The position numbers and the translations under genes are program-made. The notes below the pieces were generated by a model. The model was not told the DNA's origin and searched no databases. It was given only the letters and a program-made list of their open reading frames with translations. A stretch of DNA of 64,000 nucleotides, from NCBI GenBank assembly GCA_023548195.1, contig JAJHZJ010000496.1, positions 10,509,570-10,573,569 on the forward strand, in the 5' to 3' direction. Source of the stretch: Bettongia penicillata ogilbyi (lineage: Eukaryota > Chordata > Mammalia > Diprotodontia > Potoroidae). Shown here piece by piece: positions 19,401 to 31,420 of this stretch (the first letter of the stretch is position 1; every line of letters begins with the position of its first letter).

Positions 19401-19679
19401 AAGCTTTTATTTAAAAAAAAAAGTTGTTTATTATTTTAACCTGGGTTTTGTTTCATCACAGTTCTGTAGAGCACTTTGATATCAGTCACAAATGAGATAT
19501 TAGAGTGTAGACTCTTATCATTAGGAAGGTTTTCCTTTTATCAAGTCTAAATCTACTTTGTAATCTCAACCTATGTGTGGTTGTCAAAGAATTTAGAGCT
19601 AGGTATAACTTAGAGATCTTTTAGTCTACTTCCTTCATTTCTTTTTCCTTAGGGGTTGGAGGGGAGATAGAATGTGTTC
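19401..19679. other. Unrecognised stretch
   Basis: No clear repeat or gene; a weak SINE-like core near 19590-19640. Confidence 0.35.
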
Positions 19680-19850
19680 TGGATCTGTGATTTCGTCTGT
19701 CTAGGAAACTCCTTAGCAAGTATTCTGTAGCTTATAGTCAGAGTCATCTGGGCTCATCAAGAGGTTAGGCAAATTGGCCACAGTTACACATCCAATTTGT
19801 GCAGTGCTTACACATATATTCTCCTGGCTCAAGGAACCTGGAAAACTTTG
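19680..19850 (-). repeat. MIR-like SINE, second subtype
   Basis: 'gatctgtgatttcgtctgtc', 'aggaaactccttagcaagta' and 'ttggccacagttacacatcc' are the complement of the subtype seen at 26.8-27.2 kb. Confidence 0.5.
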
Positions 19851-19867
19851 TGCCTTTGTGCCTTATC

Positions 19868-20345
19868 AGTAATCAGCAGGCATTTTATTAAGCACATTTT
19901 GTTATGTGGCAGTCATTGTGTAAGTCCTGGGGATACAAAGGCAAAAGTTTTTCAGTTCCTGCCCTCAAGGAGCTTCCATTCTAATGGAAGAGACAAGACA
20001 TACATATATAAGTAAATATAGAATGCATAAAGATGAACATAAAGTTGTTTTGGAGGAGATGATACTAGCAGCTGGGGGAATCAAGATTTCATGTAGAAAA
20101 TGGCATTGAACTTAGTCTGGAAGAAATGAGGTTTTTCAAGGAATAGCAGAGTGAATAGAAACAGTGCAAAGGTATGGAAATGAAGCTGTTGCATTGCATC
20201 TATAGAACAGCAATTGACCCGTCTGAATGGACCTCAGAGAGCATGAAGAGAAGTGGAATATAAGAAACCTGGGAAAGTAGCAAGGGCCCAGGTAGTAGAC
20301 TGAGGGACCTTTGGTTTGCTTGGACTTTAAGTAATGCATGTAGAG
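19868..20345 (-). mobile_element. L2 LINE 3' region
   Basis: 'ggcattttattaagcacatt', 'tcctggggatacaaaggcaa', 'cctgccctcaaggagcttcc', then interior text 'gcaaaggtatggaaatgaag'. Confidence 0.75.
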
Positions 20346-20499
20346 CAAACAGTGGGACAGTTCCACTTTACCTCCTTTCCTCAAGATACGATCCCTGTGG
20401 CCAATCGATGTCCTCAGTTCCAACTCCAAACTTAGAAGCTAATACTTAGAGCATATAGTAAAATCCAGTTGTCCTAAAGACATTTGTTCTTTGTAGGAC

Positions 20500-20755
20500 T
20501 TATTATTACTACTAGTATCACTTTAACAATTTTTTAATAATTGTAACTGATATTTATATAATGTTTTGTTTTATAAAGCACTTCATCTACATTATCTCAC
20601 CTGATTCTCTCAATAGCCCTTTGAAGTAGGTGTAATTATTGTCACTGTCTCATAGACAGGAACCTGATGCTTAGAGAGGTTGTGACTTGCCCAGGGTCAT
20701 ATAGCTAGTGAGTGTCTGAGGCAGGATTTAAACCTAAGATGTTACCATCTTGAAA
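20500..20755 (-). repeat. MIR/THER1 SINE
   Basis: 'gatatttatataatgttttg', 'ctctcaatagccctttgaag', 'gacttgcccagggtcatata', 'gaggcaggatttaaacctaa'. Confidence 0.8.
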
Positions 20756-20824
20756 GGTCTGTGTGTTCTCATTACCTGTTTATTTGAAAGGGGCCAGTTT
20801 GATTGGATTGTTGATTTTGAAATA

Positions 20825-20945
20825 ATCTAGTCCTCATTTTACAACTGAGGAAACTAGCCTAGAGACATTAACTGATGTACTCAGGCTCATTCAGCCAATG
20901 AGTGGCAGAGGGAGGATATCAGTGCAGGTCTTATTTTGCATGCTC
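20825..20945 (-). repeat. MIR SINE fragment
   Basis: 'ctcattttacaactgaggaa', 'ctcaggctcattcagccaat'. Confidence 0.6.
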
Positions 20946-21032
20946 TAGAGTAACATCTTAAGGATCTTTTTCCCTGTTGTCTCTGTAAATGAGTTCCTAT
21001 GTGTGGTTGTTAAGTGACATTAAAGATGTCAG

Positions 21033-21270
21033 CAAGCAGCTAGATAGCACAATAACTAGAGTACCAGCACTGAAGTCAGAAAGGTTCATCTTCCCGAGCT
21101 CAAATCTGACCTCAGGAACCTACTAGGGCAAATCACTTAACCCTATTTGCCTCAGTTTCCTCATCTGCAGAAGAAGCTGGAGAAGAAAATAGTAAATTAA
21201 TCCAGTATATCTTCCAATAAAACCCAAATGGTTTTGAGTCAGACATGACTGAAAACAACTGAACAAAAAA
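21033..21270 (+). mobile_element. MAR1-type SINE
   Basis: 'aagcagctagatagcacaat', 'tgcctcagtttcctcatctg', 'aagctggagaagaaaatagt', 'tcagacatgactgaaaacaa', ending in an A-run. Confidence 0.85.
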
Positions 21271-21701
21271 AAAATATCATCTCCAGGGATGCCAAGAAGA
21301 GTTCCCCTTTGCAGTAGCAGCTGCCTCCATTCCTTCTTTTCCACTCCCTTGATTCAGAGACCTTTTCATTTCACCTCATTCTGGTAGCTTTCTGACCTTT
21401 CTCTTTGCCTTGGAATGGGAGTATGGGAAAGGACTCAGACCATCAACTAATCCACACCCTTTACTTTTGAGATGATGTCACTGAGACCAGAAAAAAATGG
21501 ACTTGCCAAATGCCATCCATCTCTGTTTATACTTCTAGTGAGAAATTGTTCATAAATGTTGATTGTATTATGGATTAGAATTACTAGAATGATTTATTCA
21601 TTTCACAAAAGATAGTCACTCTGGCCATTGCTCCTCATGTGAACTTCAGTCAGAAGTTAAAAAAATTTTAGAAATAAGATCATTTTGCCCTCGTTCCCTC
21701 T

Positions 21702-24370
21702 ACAGTCAATCAGCAAACATATATTAAGTGCTTTCTAGGCCCCAAGCTCTGGGTTAAGTGCTAACGATAAAAGTAAAAAGTTCTCTTACCTTAAGAAGCT
21801 AGGTAGACCCAGAAGTACATACAGATTACATACAAAATTAGTAGGATGCAATTTGGTGAAGGACTCAGTAGGAGCTAGGGAGATCAGGAAAGGCTTCCTT
21901 CCTGAAGAAAACTCTTGAGCTTGAAGGAAAAGAGGGATTCTAAGAGGCAAAAGTATGGCTGGAATGCAATCTGGGTATGAGAGACAAGAGGTGGAATGTC
22001 CTATGTACAGAACAGAGAGTGATCAGAATGACTAAATCACAGATTGCAAGAACTAGAGTAAATTCTAAGGAAATGTGAGAAGAGGCCAGGTTGGGAAGAC
22101 ATTTCAATGTCAGGGCTTTTCTAGGCAATACAGACAGTAAGGGGTTAATATACCTGGACCTGCTTTCTAGGAAAGGCAGTACAGTGTAAGTTTGGAAGGT
22201 GGATTGGAGAGGGGAGACTCCAGCCAGGGAACTGCTGGAGGATGACCTTCAGAAGGCAATGAGGCCAAACTCCTCCTTTTACAGTGAGGTATGGAGAAGT
22301 AAAATGGAGGTCACATGGCTCAGAAATAGCCAAGGCATAATTTGAACACGTATGTTCCTGGCACCAAGTCCAATGCCATATCTACTACAACATACTGCCT
22401 TTTCGAGTGAGCTATTATCTGGTCCAGGTAAGAGGTGATGAGGCCTGATCTAAGGTAGTAGCTCTCTTGTCATCTCTTTCTAAGTAGTATGGAGATAGAG
22501 ACAAGAAGTTTTGGCCAATGACTGGATATATGGAGTGAGTATGAGTGAAGAGCTGAGGATGATGTCAGAATTGTGAGCCTTGGTGAGTAGAAGCATGGTG
22601 GTACCCTCAACAGTAAAAGGCAAGTTTAGAAGAGGGATGGGCTTTAGGGAGAGAAAATAGAATTCTGTTAAGGCATGCCTGTATCTATCTCATCCAGTTA
22701 GAAATGCATAATGGGCATTTAGTGGAACTCAGGAGAGAGACTAGGCCTGGATATATTAGTTGGAGTTATCTTCATAGTGAAGCTAATGCTTTCACCAAGA
22801 GAGAATCTAGACAAAAAAGAACATCCAGGACAGAACTAGGATACACCTATGGTTAGTGAGCATGACAGGGATGAGAACCAGCAGAGGATACTGAGATGGT
22901 CAGACAGGTAGGAAGAGAAACAGGAAAGAACACTGCCACAAAATCCCAGAGAGGAGAGAGTGGCCAAGAGGAGAAGGTACTTAGTAGGGTCAAGTGTTGA
23001 AGAGAAATTAAGGAGCATGATGAAGGAGATTATTGGAAATGTTGGTGAAAACAGTTTTCACTTGAGTGAGAGGGATTGAAAAACCAAATTTGAGGAGATT
23101 AAGAAAAGAGTGAGAGGAGAAGAAATGGAAGCTAAGAGAAAAAAATAGCTTTTTTCAAATAATTTTTCAAGATAAGGGAGGAGAGATATTGGAGGATAGC
23201 TTGGGGGAAGAAGAACGGTCAGATCAAAAGAAAATTTTTAAGGACAGGACTTAGGAAAGTCCTGTCTGGTAAGAAACTAGTACATAGATATTGGAGATAA
23301 AAGAGGGAGGGGATAATCATAGAGCTAATCTGTTAGAGAGATGAAAGGAGGTTAGAATGTAGAATGATTGGCCCTGGAAAGGAGAAGAGGTGCCTTCTCA
23401 TCAAAGACTTGAGTAAAGGAAGAACTGGTGGGGGGGTTTGTGAAAAGAGGTGAAGATGGAAGAAGAAGTGTAATAAGTGTAATATGAAGCAAAGACCTCT
23501 GCCGAGTGAGTGGAGATAGAGAGTACAATAGGAGATTTGAACAGAGATGGCAAGGTTTAGAACAGCTCTCTGGAGAGTGGGATAGAGAATTAGGAAGGGG
23601 TAAAAGGAATGCTGCTGATGCAGTTTGATCATATGAATTCATAGTCAGCATGATTTCATTACTGCCTCCAGCTCTGTAAAGCAACATGTAAGTAGTGGCA
23701 TTGGTAGGAGTAGAGGCAGCAGATGGTTGGGATTTGGTGAAGTCTGAGTGGTTATAGGACTAGGGATCAGGGGAATCAAGTAGATGAATATAGATGCAAA
23801 CTGGCTTAATAAGGAGTGAATGAAGGATGGGCATGAAGGTGAATGTAGCTAGAGCGAGGGTGATGGCCTGGCAAAATACTGGGAGGTGGAGAGATTACAA
23901 ATACAGATGAAAAACAGATTTTGTAAGAGTAAAGCACTGGGAAGACAAGATGGCATGCTTGAATATAGTGAAAGGATAAAGAAATTTCACACTTCTTAGG
24001 CGTGTCAGTGATGTATTGGCAAGAACAAGAGCATTCCCATCTTTGAGTGTAGTTGACATAAGGATGTAGAAGGATGAGGAGGCCATGGAAGTAGAACAGA
24101 TTGAAGAACAGGGAAGTGAGGGTATTGGAGGAAAAAGCCATATACATGCTGAAGTCCCTTGGCATGAGCACAGGTATTGGAATGGAGGGGGTGCTGTGAG
24201 CCAGGTACTGGCCTCGTTGAAAAAAGAATGAAAGTGCCTTGAGGAGTGTTAGATAATAGACATGAGGATCTGTATGGATCTGGATAACATGAAAATTCAG
24301 GTAGGAAAAGTTGCTAGAGTGATGGTGGTAGTGGGGGTCAAGGAGAATTCTGAGCCCCACCAAGGCTTGG
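21702..24370 (-). mobile_element. Long L2-clade LINE copy with EN and RT remnants
   Basis: About 2.7 kb. The 3' terminus lies at 21702 ('aacatatattaagtgctttc'). Minus-strand frames keep LINE signatures: TLSSLGFCGSVLSCFSSYLS (about 22880-22960) is the L2 RT block downstream of the catalytic core. Around 24100-24220, a PRDFSMYMAFSSNTLTSLF stretch aligns with the GDFNIH...NPLTSQF motif of the apurinic-type endonuclease. Frameshifts and stops throughout; inactive. A MIR-like scrap is nested at 22255-22405. Confidence 0.8.
22255..22405 (-). repeat. MIR-like SINE nested in L2
   Basis: 'ctccttttacagtgaggtat', 'ggtcacatggctcagaaata', 'ggcaccaagtccaatgccat'. L2 text continues on both sides. Confidence 0.55.
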
Positions 24371-24783
24371 GGTTGGAAATATGAGAGAAGGAGTGACCAG
24401 TTTTCCAGGGCTAGAAAGAAGTGATAGTGCTAGACCTGGGGTGAAGTATCTTCAGGGAGATCTCAGTGAAGGCCAAAGAAAGAGCAAGAGCTTGAGAGGA
24501 AGAGGTCCACTATAGAGTGGGAGTTTCAGAAGACCCAATGGAAAGGGTACTCAGATATGAAATTAGTCATTGGAGTAGTAATGTTGTTGTTCATAGAGAA
24601 GAGAGAGCACCCAACCAGGGTTTACAAGGGTACCCTGAAACCACAGATTTGTCAAGAGTGAGAACAGCAAGGGATGAGAATTTATTAACTTGGGAATGAG
24701 TCCCGAAAGAGGAGGAGCTCTGTCGATGGAGCTAGGAGAATAGGTTATTATTTCTGTAGTCTCACCTCACAATCTCCCCTATA
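24371..24783. other. Junction between two opposed L2 copies
   Basis: Contains L2-like purine text up to about 24480 and then unassigned sequence before the + strand L2 begins. No gene seen. Confidence 0.4.
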
Positions 24784-26625
24784 TTGATGACCCATCAAAA
24801 CCTTTTCAAACCTCTTCAAACCTCCCATGGCTCTCCCTTCCCCTCCTCTCAATTGGGAACCTTACCTGATGTTTCACTTAAAAAAAAAAAATTCACCAAG
24901 AGTTCCCTCTTCTTCCCTCTGCATGTCCCATCATCCAGTAGTCTTCTGCTACTTGGTCCTCCTTCCCCCATCTCATATAGTGAGATAACCCTTCTCCTTA
25001 CTAAGACAACTTCATCTGCATGGGTAAGTGTCCCATTCCATCCTGTGTTCTCAGCAGATTGTTCCATCTTCCCCACTCTTGATTATCTTCAATTTTTCTT
25101 TGTCTGCTGTAGGCTTCCCTACTGTCTACAAACAAGTCCAAACATTTGGTCATTTCCCATTCTCAAAAAACCCTTACTTGATTCATCCCTACTAATTATC
25201 ATCTCATATTTCTTCTCTTTTTTTGTGATGAAACTCCTTGAGAAAGCCACTAATAATCAATGCCTCCATTTCCTTTCCTCTCATTCTCTCTTTAACTCTC
25301 TACAGTCTGGATTTCAACCTCACCAATCAAATGAAACTTCTCTCTCCAAAGTTACATCTCTTATTTACTCAAATTCAAAGACTTTTTCTCAACCCTCATC
25401 CTTCTTGAACTCTTTTCAGCCTTTGTCAATCACCCTTTTTCCCTTGATCTCCTTTTCTCTTTAGGTTTTTGTGACACTAAATGCTAGCTCTCTTCCTGTC
25501 TGATTACTCCTTCAGAGTCTTTGCTGGATTATTATCCAGGTCAAACCTGCTAAAGTTGGATTACCCACACCCAGAGCTCTGTCCTGGACCCTCCTCTCTT
25601 CTCTCTCTATACTCTCATCAGCTTCCATGGTTTTTATTATCATCTCTATACTAATGATTCCTCGATCTACTTTTCCAGCCTCCTCAGTCCCTGGATTCGC
25701 ATCTCCAGTTGCATATTAGACATCTCAAACTCTGTAGAAATCAAATTCAATATTATATCCAAAATTGAACTCATTATCTTTCTCCTCAAACCCTTTTCTT
25801 GCTTCACAACTTCTCTGTCACTGTTGGAGGGCACCACCATCTGGTCACATAGACTCACAACCTAGGTGTAATCCTGGACTCCTCACTTTCACCCCCCACT
25901 CCATATCTAGTCTGTTAGAAGTCCTGTCAATCTTACCATCCTGATATCTCTTATTTATGTCCCTTTCTCTCCTCTAACATTGCCACTATCCTAGTGCAAG
26001 TCATTATTTCATATTTGAACTATTGTCATAACTTGCTCACTGGTCTCTCTACCTCAAGTCTCTCCCTACTTCATACCTTCCTCAACACAGTTATCAAATT
26101 AATCTTCCTAAAGCACAGTTCTAACCATGCCAATTCCTCCCTCCCCCTATTCAGTAAATTCCTGTGCCTACTTATCACCTCTAAGATCCAATATAATATC
26201 CTCTCTTTGGCATTCAAAACCCTTTATAGCCTAGACACTTCCTACCTTTCGAGTCTTATACTGTACTCCCACCTGATATCTCCAAATTCCAGACATTTTC
26301 ACTGACTGTTCCCCTGCCCAGACTATTCTCCTTCCCTAGCTCCATCTTCTGGTTTCCTTTGCTTCCTTCCAGTCCCCATTAAATCCCATCTTCTATGAGA
26401 AGCCTTTCCTCAGCCCCTTTAATCCTAGGGCCTTCCCTCTGTTGATTATCTTCAAGTTATTCCATCTATGCCTTGTTTGAACATAATTGTTTGCGTGTTG
26501 TTTCTCCCATTAGACTGTGAGCTCCTTGAGAACAGGGTGTGGCTTTTGGCTTTCTTTTATCTCCAGTGCTTTGCACAGGTCCTGGGACAGAGCAGTCACT
26601 TAGCAAAAGCTTATTGACTGATTGA
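24784..26625 (+). mobile_element. Long L2-clade LINE copy
   Basis: About 1.8 kb in sense orientation. A 226-codon frame (24784-25464) ends in SGFQPHQSNETSLSKVTSLI, matching the L2 reverse transcriptase SGFRPxxSTETAL motif. Downstream come 'agctctgtcctggaccctcc', 'cttcatcagcttccatggtt'-type RT text and the C-terminal region ('catatttgaactattgtcat'). It finishes with the 3' terminus 'tgtgagctccttgagaacag' and 'agcaaaagcttattgactga'. Frameshifted, inactive. Confidence 0.85.
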
Positions 26626-26789
26626 ACATAAATCATATCACTGGAGCAAATTTCAAAGCATCAGCACTGCCACTTTTCTTCCTCGATAGGTTCAGAATAG
26701 ACAGGTTTTTCAGTGGGCTCCCCGAATCAGTGAAATCAGACTTGTCGACCAGAAGAACAGGAAAATTCAGAATTGAGGATTCTTTATTA

Positions 26790-27205
26790 CAAGAGACAGA
26801 CTTAGAGCAGTTGATGGAGAGCTGCCTGAAAAGTCTGGGTTCTAATATGTGACCCTAGCTAGACAAGTCCCTTAACCTCTCAGTACTCTAGGGAAGAGTC
26901 AAACATGGCCCACATGCAGAGAAACCAGATTAAAATGTAATTGAGAGATACTTAACAAAATGAATAAAGATATAATACAAAAGAGATAATGTCAATATGT
27001 AGTTTTCTAAGTCAATATGCAGCCCGGAGCAATCCTTGTATATAGTTTAGTGGCTATGTTTCTATTTCAGTTTGACATCACAACTCTAGGCAACTCTCTA
27101 AGCCTGTATATATATATTGCAGAAAAAGTGCCAACTTGCTGTGGTAGAGGGAGTTTTCTCACATGGGAATTCCACATATCAATGAAATAACAAGTCTAGT
27201 TCTTA
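26790..27205 (+). repeat. MIR-like SINE (second subtype) split by a hAT-like element
   Basis: Head/centre 'gtctgggttctaatatgtga' and 'aacctctcagtactctagg', then after the insertion the tail 'caactctctaagcctgtata', 'gtggtagagggagttttctc', 'tcaatgaaataacaagtcta'. Confidence 0.75.
26893..27082. mobile_element. hAT-like MITE with perfect 8-bp target duplication
   Basis: A 190-bp element with inverted termini around 'gtcaaac' (left, 'gaagagtcaaacatgg') and 'gtttgac' (right, 'cagtttgacatcaca'). It is flanked by identical 8-mers ACTCTAGG at 26885-26892 and 27083-27090. Removing element plus one 8-mer restores the continuous SINE. The 8-bp duplication and short TIRs point to the hAT superfamily. There is no transposase, so it was mobilised in trans. 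Confidence 0.85.
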
Positions 27206-27654
27206 TCCTCTTCTTAATTTGAAGACTATATACATAGTCACTAAAATAAAAAATTGGTGGACCAGAAGACTGATTTAGAGCACAGACCAGAAGAATAGCT
27301 AGAACTGGAGAAGGCATATACTAAGGATGAATTATCTGTATTAGATCAGCCTTGTGCCAGGCCTTTATCAGAGGGAAAGTGTTGATGTTATTCTACCTCT
27401 AGGAGAGTATGCCATGGCTTTGTGCAATAACAGCTGCTTCAAGAAAACTTAATTTTTCATAGTACTATTACCAATAGTTTTATTTTAATGAGAAATATTT
27501 TATTGAAATAGGTTGAAGGTTATCTGTGTTCTCTGATCAATGAAGAATTCTGTGAGAATTATATTTTGAAGCACACATACATTTCTGTAGAAGTACTATA
27601 GTAATGACCAAGAAGTTTGAGCAGAAAGTATGTGCCTGCCCTCTGAGATTACCT

Positions 27655-27830
27655 CTAATGTACCCAGTATGTAAACATTTTGTATTGACGGTTACTTGCA
27701 TGTTCTCTCCCCCATTAAATGTGAGCTTCTTGTGGACTGAGATGAAATTTGCCTTTCTGTTTGCAGTTCTTGGCACAGTGCCTGGCATATAATAAGTGCT
27801 TAATAAATGCTTGTTGACTGACAGAGGAAA
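27655..27830 (+). mobile_element. L2 LINE 3' end
   Basis: 'attaaatgtgagcttcttgt', 'cttggcacagtgcctggcat', 'aataagtgcttaataaatgc'. Confidence 0.85.
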
Positions 27831-28434
27831 GTGAGGTGTGAAAGGATACACAGACAAGTCCTGGAGTGTCCCCAGTTTGAATGCCTGAAATTTTAATTAC
27901 CTACAACCTCAGACTTAACTGTTGTACTCCTTTGGTTTTGTTTTCTCAAATCATGTGTATTATTTGGTTGCGGTATTGTAGGTACATCCCTTTTTCACTT
28001 TGGACCTCTGTTTTGAGATATGAAGCATTTAATCCTAATTAAGGAAACTCATTATTTGAATTCTTAGGTTTATATGCTATTTAAAGAGTATTTCATTTCC
28101 TGAACTTCTTGTACTTTTTACAACTTTACGTTTGTTTCATAAATGCAGTAATTAAGTGTAGCCCAAATCTATAGATTCATGAATTTCTTAATTTCTTTTT
28201 GTTTTTATCTTAATGGCATCTCTCCTTTCACTTCATGTAAATCATACTATATCTGATAAAGCACTTCATTTTGGAATTGGTGAAAATCTTAGCTCAGAGC
28301 TATCTTCCTGTGAATGTTTTGATAAAATTATTTAATGTGGTAGCTTTAAATATGTTGTTATACTTTTAAAATAACATGATGAGTGTAAGACTGTAGCATA
28401 TTATAAGCAATAGTATATTCACAAGCAATACAAT
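27831..28434. other. Repeat-poor intronic stretch
   Basis: AT-rich, no repeat recognised; a candidate for conserved non-coding DNA. Confidence 0.4.
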
Positions 28435-28680
28435 AGTAAAAATAGCATTTATATAAGACTAAGGTTTTCAAAGTGCTTTACATATATTATTGTATATAAT
28501 TCTCACAACAATTCTGTGAGTTGGGTGCTTTTATTATTCCCATTTTATAGGTGATGAAAATAAGGCAGAGAGAGAGGTTAAGTGACTTGCTGAGGGTCAC
28601 ATAGCTAGAAAGTGCCTGAAGCAGGCCATGAATATAGGTCTTCTTGGCTTCATGTTTCACATTATATAGTGTTCCACATA
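28435..28680 (-). repeat. MIR/THER1 SINE
   Basis: 'atagcatttatataagacta', 'tcaaagtgctttacatatat', 'gttaagtgacttgctgaggg', 'cacatagctagaaagtgcct'. Near full length. Confidence 0.85.
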
Positions 28681-28809
28681 GCTTTCCAAAAGATAAGCAA
28701 GATGTTATTGATTCTACGTATGATCAGAAAAGGAGGTTTCTAGCCTTTGATCAGGAATGAAAGACAGTTGGATAGCTAGTGCCGCCTTCGTACTTTCTAG
28801 GTACTTTTA

Positions 28810-29400
28810 AAACATTTTATTTTTATTAATACTTTTTAAAAATCACTTTAATTTCTAGATATATCCTTCTCTCTTCTTCTACCACCGAGCCATCCCTTTT
28901 AAAAAACAACTGAAAAGGGGGCGGGGGGAGTATTTCAGCAAAACCAACCAGCTGTCCCTGACAGTTTATACAGTACTCTATGCCCATAGAGTACTTGGCC
29001 TCCACAAAAATGGGAGGGCAGTGAATTTTTAGATTGGTTGTTATAATTGTATAGTGTTCTGTTTTGTTCACTTTTTGTTCTGTTTATATTGTTGCACATA
29101 ATATTTAATGACTACATCATGTGTATTATTTTCCTGTTTCAATTTACTTCACACTGCGTCAGTTCTCCCTATGCTTCTTTGAATTCTTCATATTCATCAT
29201 GTCTTATAGTACAATAATATTCCATTACATTAGTTTATCACAATTTGTTTAGCCACTCCTCTGTATAAATGGTAGTTCTTTGCTACCACAAAGGGTACGG
29301 CTATAAATATTTTGGTGTATACAGATAGGATCTTTCTGGTTTTGACCTGACCAAGTTGTTATTTTTTTTCTAATGAGAAGGCTTTCTTTGCATTGGGTTA
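28810..29400 (-). mobile_element. L1 LINE 3' region
   Basis: Antisense L1: 'acaataatattccattacat' (complement of the ORF2 C-terminal MEYYSAI codons), 'tttgctaccacaaagggtac', 'ggctataaatattttggtgt' (the AALF-type motif), with the 3' UTR 'ctgacagtttatacagtact' to the left. Confidence 0.7.
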
Positions 29401-29454
29401 AGCTTCTGTAATTATTATTAGGTTTATTATTACAACTCACATAAAAATTTCCAA

Positions 29455-29455
29455 G

Positions 29456-29482
<27 letters not shown>
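29455..29482. repeat. (TA)n microsatellite
   Basis: About 14 TA units. Confidence 0.95.
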
Positions 29483-29488
<6 letters not shown>

Positions 29489-29584
29489 GCATATATGGTG
29501 TGTGTAGAGATAGTTACATGTGTATTGGGGGGGAATATCTATAACTACATATGATCTCTATATATTTATATCCTCTCTCTCTCA

Positions 29585-29765
29585 CTTGGGATTCATAACA
29601 ATCTTGTGAGGCAGATACTATATGGATTGTTATCCCCACTTTACAGATGAGGTTAACTGAGGCTTAGAAGATACTAAGTGATTTTCCCATGGGTACATAG
29701 CTAGTAAGTAATAGAGGTGGAATTGGAATCTAGAACTTTTTAATGCCAGGTCCAATCCCCTGTCA
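29585..29765 (-). repeat. MIR SINE
   Basis: 'cttgtgaggcagatactata', 'tttacagatgaggttaactg', 'gtacatagctagtaagtaat'. Confidence 0.75.
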
Positions 29766-30179
29766 GCAATTTATTGAAGAGCGTTGACAAGAATGACACT
29801 GGATGCTCAGAGGGTTTTGAGGGTTTTTAACTAGTATAGAAATGAGAATGACTGTGTTCTGGCCCTGTTGCTAACATACCTCTTTTGAGTTGAACTACAT
29901 CTGCCTCTCTCTTCATTAGTAAAATAGGAATTATTGCCAACCAACATAAAGTTATGTAATTCAGACATTCCACATTGGCTTAAAACTCCTCACAAGAAGG
30001 GTACAAACACTATTATTCTAAAGAAATATCTAATGCAGAAAGGACATGATAGATGCTTGGCTTAACTATAAAGTACTTAACTATTTTTGTTGGCCATGAA
30101 AAACAGTGTTGAATATTTTTTGTAAATAGTTGAAGTTCTAAATAATTTTAACGATATGCTTTTACTACAGAGAGAAGCA
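29766..30179. other. Gene-free stretch
   Basis: A weak + strand MIR fragment may lie at 29850-29945. Otherwise nothing recognised. Confidence 0.35.
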
Positions 30180-30300
30180 ATGTCGATAAGAGTTGGAGTA
30201 AAAAATGATCTCTGTTCAAGCCCTACCTCTGAAATTTTTTAGCTGTATACTCCTGAGCAGTCACTTACTGCTATGAGCCTCAATTTCCTAGTATTTATCT
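30180..30300 (+). repeat. MIR SINE fragment
   Basis: 'ctctgttcaagccctacctc', 'cctgagcagtcacttactgc', 'gagcctcaatttcctagtat'. Confidence 0.55.
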
Positions 30301-30614
30301 CCTAAGTCAGAAGAGGTTTTGGTGTCTGGTGGTTAGTGTTTTGCCAGTGGAGGGAGTTTCCTAAGCTAACAAAAGCACAAATTCTTATGTATTCTGTGTT
30401 TTCAGGATATAGCTGATTCAGATTTCACAGAGGCAATTACTTGAATAATTTGAAATAATTGTGAACTAAAATAAAAAATTCCAATAAGAATAATTTTTAT
30501 GAAACTTCTGAGATCCACAGCTAAATGTAACTATAGTATTTAGGAGAAGGAAAAGAGATATCTTACAGCTGGAAAGGATTATCCTCTTTGAAAAGGACCC
30601 TTCCCACTTATCCA

Positions 30615-30840
30615 GCTCCCTTTCCATTAAAAAAATCTCTCCCTTGTAATAAATAAGCATAGTTCAGCAAACAAATCTATGTCGGAAAATGATGTGTATC
30701 TTATTCTGAAGCTAGAGTCCATCATCTCTCTGTTGTGAGATGGGTAGCATATTTCATCAGTCTTCTGGTATTGTGCTTTCAAGGTTCTTTTTCTTCTCAG
30801 TATTATCATTATAGAAATTATTCTCCTGATTATATGTAAT
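30615..30840 (-). mobile_element. L1 LINE 3' UTR fragment
   Basis: 'ttgtgagatgggtagcatat', 'cagtcttctggtattgtgct' and 'atagaaattattctcctgat' follow the antisense L1 3' text also present at 38.5 kb. Confidence 0.6.
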
Positions 30841-31039
30841 TATAATTTTGTACATTATAAAAAATGTGTTTTCAAAAACTGGAAAATGTACTTTAATTGA
30901 TTTTTGACCATCCTACTTTTGTTAGGCCATCAGATTATAACTTTAAAATATAGCTGGTTTTTCCTTCTGTGTTTAATTGGCATGTTTTACTAATATTTGG
31001 AGATTTTTTTTAAAAAAATAGACTTATAGAACACAGAAA

Positions 31040-31180
31040 GGCATTGTGCTAGAATGATAGGTCTGAAGGCCTAGTACCAGCCCTTCCACAAACTAACAAT
31101 ATAACATTGGGCAGCTGAGCCACTCTGGGACTCAGTTTCCTCATCTATAAAATGACAGTTAATTTCTAAGATTCTTCAAG
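31040..31180 (+). repeat. MIR SINE
   Basis: 'ggcattgtgctagaatgata', 'actcagtttcctcatctata', 'aaatgacagttaatttctaa'. Confidence 0.65.
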
Positions 31181-31214
31181 CATTTGTAATACAATAATAT
31201 GATACGATACAATA

Positions 31215-31420
31215 TAGTAAAAATTGAGTGTGTACCATGTGCCAGATACTGTGCTAAGTGCTGTGGATACAAATAAGAAAAAAGAGAGTCCCTGCCCTTC
31301 AGGATGTTGCAGTCTAATGGGGATGACAACTCAGAAAAGCAAGCTGGAAAGGGTGGAGTTGGGAAGGTACCAGGCACAGGGCATGATAACAGTGAAGACA
31401 GAACCAAGCACTGCAGCTGA
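31215..31420 (-). mobile_element. L2 LINE 3' end
   Basis: 'ccatgtgccagatactgtgc', 'gctgtggatacaaataagaa', 'cctgcccttcaggatgttgc'. Confidence 0.75.

Noticed and set aside
23806..24363. 185-codon minus-strand frame as a gene
   Set aside because: Matches degraded L2 endonuclease text within a long L2 copy.
24784..25464. 226-codon open frame as a host gene
   Set aside because: Its C-terminal part matches L2 reverse transcriptase and it is colinear with an L2 3' region; LINE relic.
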